A stretch of 64,000 nucleotides of DNA from an uncultured Acidimicrobiales bacterium (GTDB taxonomy: Bacteria > Actinomycetota > Acidimicrobiia > Acidimicrobiales > Bin134), in NCBI GenBank assembly GCA_951813555.1, contig OX638344.1, positions 2,323,076-2,387,075 on the forward strand, read 5' to 3'. The notes beneath the pieces are model-generated. The model made no database searches, was not told where the DNA came from, and worked only from the letters and a program-made list of their open reading frames with translations. This document shows, piece after piece, positions 1 to 7,477 of this stretch. A program made the translations under genes and the position numbers. Each line of letters starts with the position of its first letter. The first letter of the stretch is position 1.

Positions 1-1
1 C

Positions 2-103
2 ACGATCGAGCTTCCCTCCACGACGGACCGCAACCTGACTATCGCGGCCACTGGCGGCATATTCGACTCGCTCCGAACGATCCTGGTCAGCCCCAACGAC
101 TGA
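2..103 (+). CDS. C-terminal fragment of an unidentified protein (cut by window start)
   Basis: An open frame enters at the left edge and ends with TGA at 101-103, giving about 33 residues (…GGIFDSLRTILVSPND). Only the tail is visible, so no function can be assigned. It converges with the kinase-like gene and the two coding ends overlap by 17 nt. It could be a chance open frame. Confidence 0.35.
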   Translation, partial: TIELPSTTDRNLTIAATGGIFDSLRTILVSPND

Positions 104-944
104 CGCCCCCGGCCAGCAGAGCCTCCAGAGAGGAGGCATCCCCGCTTTCTCCGCCAGTCCGCCACAGGGCCAACAACGGCGATTCGTCCGTCTCGGCCTC
201 CTCAGCCAGTCGACTAGCTGCTACCACTGCCTCCCACTGGCCGAGCTCATCGCGGGGAAGCGCCAGCACATCGTGCATCGCCGATACATACGACTCGTGC
301 AACTCCCTTAGCACCGGTTGATCCACCCTCGGCATGTGCGGCCGGTCAGCCACGGAGTCAAAGGGACGGATCAGTAGCGAAGATCGGACAACGTCAGCAA
401 CGGGATGGCCGATGGCGGCGTCGAACCAGTCGATGGCCACGGGACCCGCCGAGCTCATTAGGACATTTCCAGGGTGGAGGTCGCCGTGCAGAAGCGCCGC
501 GCCGCGCGGCAGGCTCTCCAAGATATGCAGGGCGCGATCTCGCTCGGCCTCGGAGAACTGTTTGATCTCGATGATCTTCCTCTGCATTCTCCCCACCAGT
601 CCGGACACTGCGACGGGAAGCCCAGCCCGAAGGATCTGCCGGTGGATGTCGGCCAGTTCCTTCCCGAACGCCGCGGCGTTCTGAGGACCATCCAAGATCA
701 GCTCCCACATCGACGGACCCCACACCCTCTCAAACACGATGGCGTCCCGCTTCTGCACTTGCACCACATCCAGCACCGCGGGGGCCGGGGCCCCCAGATC
801 GCGCACCGCCGCGGTGAACTCTGCCTCGTCTGCGGCCCAGTGGGCGGGAACAGAGGGTCTGGGCACCTTCACTACCGCGCCGGCCCCGAACGCATATACA
901 TCTGACGTCCTGCCCACGGCCACCAGTTGCCCAGGACGGCTCAT
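87..944 (-). CDS. Aminoglycoside-phosphotransferase-like (APH/choline kinase fold) small-molecule kinase
   Basis: A 285-residue protein of the APH / protein-kinase-like phosphotransferase family. These enzymes transfer ATP phosphate to hydroxyls of small molecules such as aminoglycosides, choline, homoserine or macrolides in the cytosol. The visible motifs are an N-lobe lysine in VVKVPRP (about residue 26), the Brenner catalytic loop HGDLHPGN (153-160) and the metal-binding Asp of AIDW (172). Length is normal for the family. It starts 7 bp after the stop of the SDR, as the last gene of a minus-strand run (DUF35, thiolase, P450, SDR, kinase), so the substrate may be an intermediate of that pathway rather than an antibiotic. 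The family is clear; the substrate is unknown. Confidence 0.8.
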   Translation of the reverse strand: MSRPGQLVAVGRTSDVYAFGAGAVVKVPRPSVPAHWAADEAEFTAAVRDLGAPAPAVLDVVQVQKRDAIVFERVWGPSMWELILDGPQNAAAFGKELADIHRQILRAGLPVAVSGLVGRMQRKIIEIKQFSEAERDRALHILESLPRGAALLHGDLHPGNVLMSSAGPVAIDWFDAAIGHPVADVVRSSLLIRPFDSVADRPHMPRVDQPVLRELHESYVSAMHDVLALPRDELGQWEAVVAASRLAEEAETDESPLLALWRTGGESGDASSLEALLAGGVSRWG

Positions 945-951
945 TGGCCAA

Positions 952-1710
952 CTACGCCAGCATGCCGCCGTCGATCACCAGGACGGCGCCGGTGATGTAG
1001 GAGGCCGCCGGGGACGCCAAGAACGCCACCGGCAGGGCTACTTCTTCGGCGGTTGCCCACCTTCCCAGCGGGATGCCGATGCCGGCCTCGGCAACCACGG
1101 CGTCTTTGTCGTAGCTGTCCCAGCCGCTGGTGTCCACGAAGCCAGGAGCCACCGCGTTCACCCGCACGCCGTGGGGGGCCCACTCCCGGGCAAGCGCCTT
1201 GGTCTGCTGGAACAGCCCGCCTTTGGCCGCCGAGTAGGCCGCCATGCCGGGCAGGTGGCGCAACCCCGACAACGAGCCCACGTTGACGATGCTGCCCTGG
1301 CCACGCTCGATCATGGAGCGGCCGAAGGCCTGCGACACCAAGAAGGGGGCAGTCAGGTTCAAGGCCACCGTCTTGGACCAACCCGGCTCGGCTATGTCTA
1401 GCACCGGGGCGGTGAATCGGGCACCGCCCGCGTTGTTGATGAGGACGTCTACTGGGCCAATCGCTGAGGTGACCTGCGCGGCGGCTTCTGATATGGCGTC
1501 GGCATCGGTCACGTCGCAGGGAGCGACGCAAACATCAGCACCCCTGCTTCGGAGTTCTCCGGCCAAAGCCTCCAGTCGCTCGACTCGACGGGCCATGAGG
1601 GCGACCCGCGCCCCCTGGTCGACCAGCACCCGGGCAATGGCTCCGCCGATGTCGCCGGTAGCCCCGGTTACCGCCGCGCCCAGACCCTCCAGCGGTCGAT
1701 CGGCGGTCAC
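952..1710 (-). CDS. Short-chain dehydrogenase/reductase (SDR), classical type
   Basis: NAD(P)-dependent oxidoreductase of about 252 residues acting on a hydroxyl/ketone. It has the cofactor motif TGATGDIG (residues 15-22), NNAG (92-95), catalytic Ser in the VGSLSG strand (about 146) and YSAAK (Tyr159/Lys163), and the usual C-terminal TGAVLVIDGG. I chose the GTG at 1710-1708 because it makes a GTGA overlap with the P450 stop and puts the Rossmann strand near the N-terminus. A longer frame to 1764 would run inside the P450 gene. Co-directional and coupled with the P450, it probably oxidises the alcohol the P450 makes or a CoA-thioester alcohol downstream. Substrate not deducible. Confidence 0.87.
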   Translation of the reverse strand: MTADRPLEGLGAAVTGATGDIGGAIARVLVDQGARVALMARRVERLEALAGELRSRGADVCVAPCDVTDADAISEAAAQVTSAIGPVDVLINNAGGARFTAPVLDIAEPGWSKTVALNLTAPFLVSQAFGRSMIERGQGSIVNVGSLSGLRHLPGMAAYSAAKGGLFQQTKALAREWAPHGVRVNAVAPGFVDTSGWDSYDKDAVVAEAGIGIPLGRWATAEEVALPVAFLASPAASYITGAVLVIDGGMLA

Positions 1711-2933
1711 GACAGGCTCACTGGCAGGTGCTCCAAGCCCCGGCTCAACATGGTGGGCACCCACACCTCCGGCTGGGGGCCCAGCTCCAGGTTGGGCAGG
1801 CGGCGGACCAGAGCCTCCAGGGCAATGGCTCCCTCGAGGCGGGCCACTGATGCTCCCAAGCAGAAATGCAGCCCGAAGCCGAAACCGATGTGGTTGTTGG
1901 GATCCCTGGCCACGTCGAACCGGTCGGGCTCGTCAAAAGCCTCGGGATCTCGGTTGGCGGCGTGCTGCACCAGATACACCATGTCGCCAGCCGGCAAGGT
2001 CTTGCCCCTCATATCCACTGAGTCGGCCAGGGTGCGGACCTCCATTTTGGACGGCCCGTCGAACCTCAGGATCTCCTCGACCGCTGGTTTGATCAACGAC
2101 GGATCGTCCCGCAGCCGCCCAAGCTGATCGGGATGCTGGAGCAGCACCCGCATGCCGTTGCCGATCAGATTGGTGGTGGTCTCGTGGCCGCCGAACAAGA
2201 ACAGCACGCAATTGGCCACGATCTCGGGATCTTCCAGGCTGTCGTCACCCTCTGAGGCCTCCACCAGGTTGGAGATGATGTTGTCGGCCGGGTGCTTTCG
2301 GTAGTGGGTGACCAACTCGCCCAGATAGGCAGCCAGCTCGATCAGCCCCTGCTGGGCCCGGGCTCGGCGGTCCCCCACCCCCCGGGCGCCGAACACCAGG
2401 ATCATCACGTCGTCGGACCAGTCCTTGAACCGATCTCGATCGGCGGCAGGCACCCCCATCATCTCGGCGATGACCACCGCGGGAATGGGGTAGGCGAAGT
2501 CCTCGATCAAATCGAACCGCTCCCGAGACGACAGCCCGTCGATCAGCTCGTCCACCACGCCGATGATCCGTTCCCGCCAGGCCTCCACCGCCCGGGGGGT
2601 GAAGGCCCGGCTCACCAGCCGGCGCAGCCGGGTGTGGTCAGGCGGATCCCGGAATACCAGCCAGTCCATCAAGATGTCGTAGGTGGGCTGGCGCTGGGCC
2701 TTCTGCTCGTCGGTCAGGCGGTCGTACGCCGGGCCTATGCGTTCGGAAGAGAACCGAGGATCCCGCAGGGCGTCGAGCACATCGTCGTAGCGGTGAATGA
2801 ACCACGCCCGGTATTTCTCGTTCCAGTGGACGGGGTCTTCGGCCCGCAGAACCGAGAAATACGAGTGGGGATCTGCGATCCGCTCGGGCGAGAGAACCTC
2901 GTCGTCGATTTCCGCAGTTGCGGGCTTGTTCAC
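1707..2933 (-). CDS. Cytochrome P450 (bacterial class I type)
   Basis: A 408-residue soluble P450 that would hydroxylate a C-H bond using O2 and electrons from a ferredoxin/reductase pair; none is encoded nearby. It has I-helix GGHETT (248-253), K-helix ExxR as EEILR (about 286-290) and the heme-thiolate loop FGFGLHFCLG with Cys358. Length is standard for bacterial P450s. There is no signal peptide or membrane anchor. Its start lies 4 bp after the thiolase stop and its end overlaps the SDR start, so the genes are one transcription unit. The set suggests oxidation of an aliphatic or cyclic substrate feeding CoA-thioester catabolism. The CYP family cannot be named without alignment. Confidence 0.93.
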   Translation of the reverse strand: MNKPATAEIDDEVLSPERIADPHSYFSVLRAEDPVHWNEKYRAWFIHRYDDVLDALRDPRFSSERIGPAYDRLTDEQKAQRQPTYDILMDWLVFRDPPDHTRLRRLVSRAFTPRAVEAWRERIIGVVDELIDGLSSRERFDLIEDFAYPIPAVVIAEMMGVPAADRDRFKDWSDDVMILVFGARGVGDRRARAQQGLIELAAYLGELVTHYRKHPADNIISNLVEASEGDDSLEDPEIVANCVLFLFGGHETTTNLIGNGMRVLLQHPDQLGRLRDDPSLIKPAVEEILRFDGPSKMEVRTLADSVDMRGKTLPAGDMVYLVQHAANRDPEAFDEPDRFDVARDPNNHIGFGFGLHFCLGASVARLEGAIALEALVRRLPNLELGPQPEVWVPTMLSRGLEHLPVSLS

Positions 2934-2937
2934 CGGT

Positions 2938-4089
2938 TCATCCCACTTGCTCCAACACCGTCACCACACAGGCGTTGCCGTCGATCCCCGCGGTGCCACC
3001 GCCCATGGTCTCCACCGCGCCGAGACGGGCACCAGGCACCTGGCGGTCGGCGGCCATGCCCCGCAACTGCCAGGCGATCTCGGCGATCTGGGCCAGCCCG
3101 GTGGCCCCCAGCGGATGGCCTCGCGACAAGAGTCCGCCCGACGGGTTTACCGGCTGCGTCCCACCCTGCGACGTGTGGCCCGATTCGACCAATCTGGCCC
3201 CGGCGCCCAACTTGCACAACCCCAGCGCCTCGGTGGTGATGATCTCTCCGATGGTGAAGGCGTCATGCACCTCGAACACATCGATGTCGGCCACGCTCAC
3301 CCCGGAGGCCTCGTAGGCCTGGGCCGCGGTGTCGGCCACGATATCCCAACCCCACACCTTGTCGGTGGTGTGGTCCCACAGCCGGCCCGACCGCAGCGCG
3401 CTGGATCGGATGGCCACCTCCTGTGCGGGATCCCGGGAACCTCCCAGCGGCCCGATCACCGCGGCAGCCGCGGCATCGGCGATGGAGCAGCACTGGTACA
3501 GGGTGATGGGATCGGCCACCATGCGGCTGCCCAGAACCTGCTCGACGGTGACGGCTTTGCGGTGCTGGGCCCGAGGGTTGCCCAACGCGTGGCCGCGGTT
3601 CTTCACCGCCACCGCGGCCATCTGCTCGTCGGTGACGCCGAACTCGTGGCGGTACCGGGTGGCCGACATGCCGTAGATGCTGGGCATGGCGAAGCCCTGG
3701 GCGCCGTCGGGGTCGGAGCCTATAGGGCTTATGGCGCCGTCGAAGTGGGCGGTCATGGTCTCGATGCCGAAGGCCAGCACCCGCTCGTATCGGCCGGCTT
3801 CCACCGCCACCCGGGATTCGTGAAACGCCGAGGTGCCGCTGGCGCAAGCGTTCTCGATGGTGATGACCGGTACTTCGACAATGCCGATCTGCTGGAGGCT
3901 GCGGGTAACGGTTCCAGGGTCGCCGAACACCGTGCCGGCGTACACCGCGTCGATTTCTGAGGCCTTAAGCCCGGCGTCGTCCAGCGCCTCCACTGTGGCC
4001 TGCCAGGCCAGTCGGGGACCGCCCAGCGCGGTCTGCTTTCCGAATGCCGACGTTCCCACTCCCCAGATGGCAGTGCTCGCCTTGGTCAT
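2938..4089 (-). CDS. SCP2/lipid-transfer-type thiolase (acetyl-CoA acyltransferase family)
   Basis: A 383-residue thiolase-superfamily protein of the SCPx/lipid-transfer group. The nucleophile region is ENACASGTS (Cys82), the middle motif is EVHDAF and the catalytic histidine motif SRGHPLGATG is intact (His325). The usual second cysteine loop reads ETMGGGTAG, so the second Cys is absent, which is common in SCP2-type members. Thiolytic or retro-Claisen cleavage of a 3-ketoacyl-CoA is the likely reaction. The start ATG overlaps the stop of the upstream DUF35 gene (ATGA), and DUF35 proteins are known partners of such thiolases. Contrast with the paralogue at 15704-16891, where the His motif is lost. 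Confidence 0.88.
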   Translation of the reverse strand: MTKASTAIWGVGTSAFGKQTALGGPRLAWQATVEALDDAGLKASEIDAVYAGTVFGDPGTVTRSLQQIGIVEVPVITIENACASGTSAFHESRVAVEAGRYERVLAFGIETMTAHFDGAISPIGSDPDGAQGFAMPSIYGMSATRYRHEFGVTDEQMAAVAVKNRGHALGNPRAQHRKAVTVEQVLGSRMVADPITLYQCCSIADAAAAAVIGPLGGSRDPAQEVAIRSSALRSGRLWDHTTDKVWGWDIVADTAAQAYEASGVSVADIDVFEVHDAFTIGEIITTEALGLCKLGAGARLVESGHTSQGGTQPVNPSGGLLSRGHPLGATGLAQIAEIAWQLRGMAADRQVPGARLGAVETMGGGTAGIDGNACVVTVLEQVG

Positions 4090-4421
4090 GGCCCTGGCCT
4101 CGATACAACAGGATCGCCAAGCTCATTCCACCCCGACAGTGAAACCCGGCTACCAGGAATCAGGGCCTCATCAGGGCCGTCCACATGGGCCAAGATACGG
4201 GGGCCGTCGTCAACGTCCACGTAGGCCAGCGTGAACGGCGGGGTTCGACCCGGCACCGGGATCCGCAGGACCGTGGAGCTGAACACGGTGCCTGTGGGGC
4301 CGAAGGTGGCTGGCGACATGGAGTCGCGGCCGCAAACCGGGCACCGAGGCGGCGACACCGACATCGGATGGCCACACTCGCCACATCGACTGCCGGTCAA
4401 CAAGACACACCCATCGCCCAT
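4086..4421 (-). CDS. DUF35 OB-fold protein with rubredoxin-like zinc ribbon (thiolase partner)
   Basis: About 111 residues. The N-terminal zinc ribbon has Cys13, Cys16, Cys27 and Cys30 (CGEC…CPVC), followed by an OB-fold with the DUF35-type strand LAYVDVDDGPRILAHV. DUF35 proteins bind acyl-CoA and form stable complexes with SCP2-type thiolases or aldolases. I chose the ATG at 4421-4419 because GGAG lies 7 nt upstream and it puts the ribbon at the N-terminus, as in the family. The frame is open further, to about 4556, but that extension lacks domain features. It overlaps the thiolase start by 4 nt (ATGA), so it is the first gene of the minus-strand operon, divergent from the SDR at 4606. Confidence 0.85.
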   Translation of the reverse strand: MGDGCVLLTGSRCGECGHPMSVSPPRCPVCGRDSMSPATFGPTGTVFSSTVLRIPVPGRTPPFTLAYVDVDDGPRILAHVDGPDEALIPGSRVSLSGWNELGDPVVSRPGP

Positions 4422-4497
4422 TACCAGCTCCGGGCGAGGGTCGGCACCCGCTCGCTCCGGTGGTGTGGTGGACAGCGTGGACACCGGCCAAATGTAC

Positions 4498-4513
4498 CAA
4501 CAGGCATCTGTTG
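4498..4513. promoter_or_regulatory. Perfect 6-bp inverted repeat in the divergent intergenic region (possible operator)
   Basis: CAACAG-GCAT-CTGTTG lies 77 bp upstream of the DUF35 start and 92 bp upstream of the SDR start, in the only intergenic space serving both divergent units. Its symmetry and place fit a TetR/FadR-type operator. No regulator gene is adjacent, so this is a candidate only. Confidence 0.3.
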
Positions 4514-4605
4514 TTCTGCGATTCGGCCTAGATGACGGCCTTTGTTTTACAGCCACCAGCCCTGCGGCCTACGCTGCGGGCCGTATCTCGCACAAGGGGG
4601 CATTA

Positions 4606-5418
4606 ATGGGCATCGAAGGACTGCGATTCGTCATCACCGGGTCGGCCACCGGAATCGGGGCGGCCACCGCACGGGTAGCGGCCGGCAAGGGTGCCGAAGT
4701 GATGTTGTCCGACCTCAACGACGAGCAGGGTCAGGCGGTCGCCGACGAGATCAACGCCTCCGGCGGCACCGCGGCGTACACGAACTGCGACGTTACCGAC
4801 CCCAACCAAGTAGAGGCTCTGATGGCCGCCACCGCGGCTGCCTACGGCGGCATCGACGTGCTCCACAACAACGCCGGCATCCACGAGACTGCGCTGGCCT
4901 CGCCGGAACAGTGCAGCCTGGAGGGAATGCCTCTCGACGTGTTCAAGAAGGTGGTGGAGGTCAACGCCGTCGCTCCATGGATCTGCTCGAAGGCCGCCCT
5001 CCCCTACCTCAAGGAGAGCGATTGGCCGTCGATCGTCAACGCGGCGTCAACCGGTGCACAATCCGCCTACCCGAACAACTCCGCCTACGGCACCTCCAAA
5101 GGCGGTATTCGGCTGCAAACCCAGAACTTGGCGGTTGACCTGGCACCGCTGGGGATCCGGGTCAACTGCTACGGCCCCACCGCCATCGCTACCGATATGG
5201 TCACGAACTTCGTCAAGCAGTCTGACGATCCGGTGGCATTCGAGAAGGCGCTCATAAATACCTCGCTCATCCCCCGCCTGGGACTCCCCTCCGAGGTGGG
5301 CGAGCTGGTGTGCTTTTTGGCCAGCCGGGAGGCCGGCTTCATCAACGGCGCATACATATTGATCGATGGGGGCTCGCTGGCATGGCGAGGCACCGTGGAC
5401 ATACTGGGAATGGAGTGA
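4606..5418 (+). CDS. Short-chain dehydrogenase/reductase (SDR)
   Basis: A 270-residue classical SDR with TGSATGIG (11-18), NNAG (88-91), catalytic Ser in NAASTGAQ (about 148), YGTSK (Tyr161/Lys165) and C-terminal NGAYILIDGG. An NAD(P)-linked alcohol/ketone oxidoreductase is expected. ATG 4606 was chosen because AAGGGGG (4594-4600) is 5 nt upstream; the frame stays open upstream to 4231 but that part overlaps the divergent DUF35 gene. It is the first gene of a plus-strand set with the SnoaL-like protein (4-bp gap) and an acyl-CoA synthetase. Substrate unknown. Confidence 0.88.
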   Translation: MGIEGLRFVITGSATGIGAATARVAAGKGAEVMLSDLNDEQGQAVADEINASGGTAAYTNCDVTDPNQVEALMAATAAAYGGIDVLHNNAGIHETALASPEQCSLEGMPLDVFKKVVEVNAVAPWICSKAALPYLKESDWPSIVNAASTGAQSAYPNNSAYGTSKGGIRLQTQNLAVDLAPLGIRVNCYGPTAIATDMVTNFVKQSDDPVAFEKALINTSLIPRLGLPSEVGELVCFLASREAGFINGAYILIDGGSLAWRGTVDILGME

Positions 5419-5422
5419 TCCA

Positions 5423-5830
5423 ATGGCAGACAAACAAGCGGTAACCGAGCTTTTGAACCACGCGGGAGTGGCCTACGACGTAGGCGACAGCGGCTTCCTC
5501 ATTGGGATGTTCGCCCCTGACAACCCGGTGTTCGCGATGACCATCGCCGGCGGTGATCCGATCACCTTCGAGGGGTCAGAGGCCATTGCCGGGCTGTTCA
5601 GCGGAGCGATGGAAGAACAGACCGACCAGCGCCGCCACGTGGTGACCAACCTCTACTTCGAGAACGAGACAGCGGACTCCATCACCGCCATCAGCTATCT
5701 GGTGCTCATCACCGTGGAGAACGGCCAGCTCTCGGTCCTCTCCAGCGGTGTCTACACTGACGACTGCGTTCGGGTGGGCGACGACTGGAAGATCCAGAAG
5801 CGCTTCTTGGCCCTCGACCTGCCCTACTAG
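5423..5830 (+). CDS. SnoaL-like/NTF2-fold protein
   Basis: A 135-residue cone-shaped alpha+beta-barrel protein of the NTF2/SnoaL type. The N-terminal helices (LLNHAGVAYDVGD…GMFAPDNPVF), middle region (FEGSEAIAGLF) and final strands (TDDCVRVGDDWKIQKR) match the family layout. Members include ketosteroid isomerase-like, dehydratase and cyclase enzymes and catalytically inert binding proteins. ATG 5423 is 4 bp after the SDR stop, suggesting translational coupling. It probably acts on the same substrate as the SDR. The catalytic residues cannot be assigned from sequence alone. Confidence 0.75.
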   Translation: MADKQAVTELLNHAGVAYDVGDSGFLIGMFAPDNPVFAMTIAGGDPITFEGSEAIAGLFSGAMEEQTDQRRHVVTNLYFENETADSITAISYLVLITVENGQLSVLSSGVYTDDCVRVGDDWKIQKRFLALDLPY

Positions 5831-5838
5831 GGGCACAC

Positions 5839-5856
5839 GGAAATAGGTACATTTCC
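5839..5856. promoter_or_regulatory. Inverted repeat upstream of the acyl-CoA synthetase
   Basis: GGAAAT-AGGTAC-ATTTCC is a perfect 6-bp inverted repeat 46 bp before the ATG at 5903. It could be an operator for a fatty-acid-type regulator or a weak hairpin after the SnoaL gene. It has no T-tract, so a terminator is unlikely. Confidence 0.25.
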
Positions 5857-5902
5857 AGATCAGTACTCAGCTTGGGCACTGTCTAGAGAGGAGCGGTCGG
5901 AA

Positions 5903-7462
5903 ATGAACATCGGCCAGATCCCGGCCAAGTGGGCTCGCCAGACGCCGAACCGCGAGGCGATCATCGACTCAACCACCGGTCAGCGGGTCACGTTCGCGGC
6001 CTTCGACGAGCACGTGCGCCGGCTGGCCAACGGTCTGGTCGGCCTGGGCTTGGAGAAGGGCGACCGAGTCGGCATCTTGAGCCAGAACTCAGTGGAATAT
6101 GCCGCCCTGTACTTCGCCTGTGGGCGAACCGGGCTGGTGGCCCAGCCCATGAATTGGCGGCTCTCCGGACCGGAGCTGGCCAAGATCGTGAACAACGGCG
6201 AGCCCCGGGCCTACATCACCCAGGGGGCTTATGCCGCCGAGGCCGCCGAGCTGTCAGGGCTGGTGAGCTGCGTGGAGCACTGGCTCCAGTACGGCGAAGG
6301 GGGCGACGGCTCCTACGAGGAACTGGTGGGGTCGTCCTCCGACGCCGAGCCCGCCGGGTCTGATGAGATCGGCGACACCGACCCGCTGTTCATCCTCTAC
6401 ACCGGGGGCACCACCGGGGAGTCCAAGGGTGCGCTGCACAGCCACCGCAGCGTCTATTTCGGAATGCTCAACCAAACGGTGGCCGAGAGGATCGTCCCCA
6501 GCGACGTGTACATGCTCACCGGGCAGATGTTCCACATCCCGGTGGTGCTGGCCATGAACTATCTGGCCCACGGCTGTCCGCTGGTGTTGATGAACTTCGA
6601 CGCCAAATTGGCCCTGGAGCTGATTCAGGCCGAGAGAGTGTCCGCCTTCCTGGGTGTCACCACCATGCTCAATTGGATGATGGCGGTAGAGGGCTTCGAC
6701 GACTACGACATCTCCAGTTTGCGCAACATCCAATACGGCGGCGGACCTATGCCGTCACGAGTGATCACCGAGGCCATGGACAAGTTCCCGTGCACCCTGA
6801 TCCAGGGATACGGCCAGACCGAGGGCACCACCATGTGCTTCTTGTCGCAGGAGGACCACATTCGGGCCATCCGCGACGGCTACCGCACCGATCGGCTGCG
6901 GTCATGCGGGCGAGAGGGATTTGTCACCTCGGTACGGGTTGTGGACCCAGACGGCGTTGATGTGCCCCAAGACGGGAAGACGTCGGGGCAGATCATCGTG
7001 CGGTCCGAGGCCAACATGCTTGGCTATTTCCGCCGGCCCGACCTCACCGCCGACACCATCAAAGACGGCTGGATGTGGACCGGCGACATCGCCACTTGGG
7101 ATGACGAGCGGTACGTGTCCATCGTGGACCGAGCCAAAGACATGATCATCTCCGGCGGCGAGAACATCTACTCCATTCAGGTTGAGGAGGCCATCGCCAC
7201 CCACCAGGCCGTGTTGGAGACCGCGGTAATCGGTGTGCCCGACGACACGTGGGGCGAGTCGGTCATGGCCTACGTAGTGCTCAAGCCGGGTACGAGCGCT
7301 ACCGAGGACGAGATCATCGACGCCGCCCGCCAGAATCTGGCCTCCTATCAGAAGCCCCGGTCGGTGGCCTTCGTGGACGAACTGCCCAAAGCGCCGACCG
7401 GCAAGATCCTCAAGCGAGTGCTACGCGACCCCCATTGGGCCGACCAAGAGCGCCAAGTCTGA
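5903..7462 (+). CDS. AMP-forming acyl-CoA synthetase (ANL superfamily)
   Basis: A 519-residue ligase that activates a carboxylic acid to its acyl-adenylate and then the CoA thioester. Motifs are the P-loop-like A3 LYTGGTTGESKGA (166-177), YGQTEGTT (A5), TGDIATWD (A7), the hinge region DRAKDMIISGGENI and the catalytic Lys501 in PTGKILKR. Length and order are complete. A good SD (GAGAGGAG, 5884-5891) precedes the ATG. It is the third gene of the plus-strand set SDR / SnoaL / ligase and could supply CoA substrates to the neighbouring thiolase operon. The chain-length class is not readable. Confidence 0.93.
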   Translation: MNIGQIPAKWARQTPNREAIIDSTTGQRVTFAAFDEHVRRLANGLVGLGLEKGDRVGILSQNSVEYAALYFACGRTGLVAQPMNWRLSGPELAKIVNNGEPRAYITQGAYAAEAAELSGLVSCVEHWLQYGEGGDGSYEELVGSSSDAEPAGSDEIGDTDPLFILYTGGTTGESKGALHSHRSVYFGMLNQTVAERIVPSDVYMLTGQMFHIPVVLAMNYLAHGCPLVLMNFDAKLALELIQAERVSAFLGVTTMLNWMMAVEGFDDYDISSLRNIQYGGGPMPSRVITEAMDKFPCTLIQGYGQTEGTTMCFLSQEDHIRAIRDGYRTDRLRSCGREGFVTSVRVVDPDGVDVPQDGKTSGQIIVRSEANMLGYFRRPDLTADTIKDGWMWTGDIATWDDERYVSIVDRAKDMIISGGENIYSIQVEEAIATHQAVLETAVIGVPDDTWGESVMAYVVLKPGTSATEDEIIDAARQNLASYQKPRSVAFVDELPKAPTGKILKRVLRDPHWADQERQV

Positions 7463-7477
7463 TCGAACTCTGATCAG

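Noticed and set aside
87..944. Calling the APH-like gene an aminoglycoside resistance determinant
   Set aside because: Only the general kinase fold motifs are visible and its operon context is catabolic; antibiotic modification is not supported.
7459..7477. Short inverted repeat CTGATC/GATCAG between the ligase and the M16 gene as a terminator
   Set aside because: A 6-bp stem, partly inside the ligase coding end, without T-tract; too weak.
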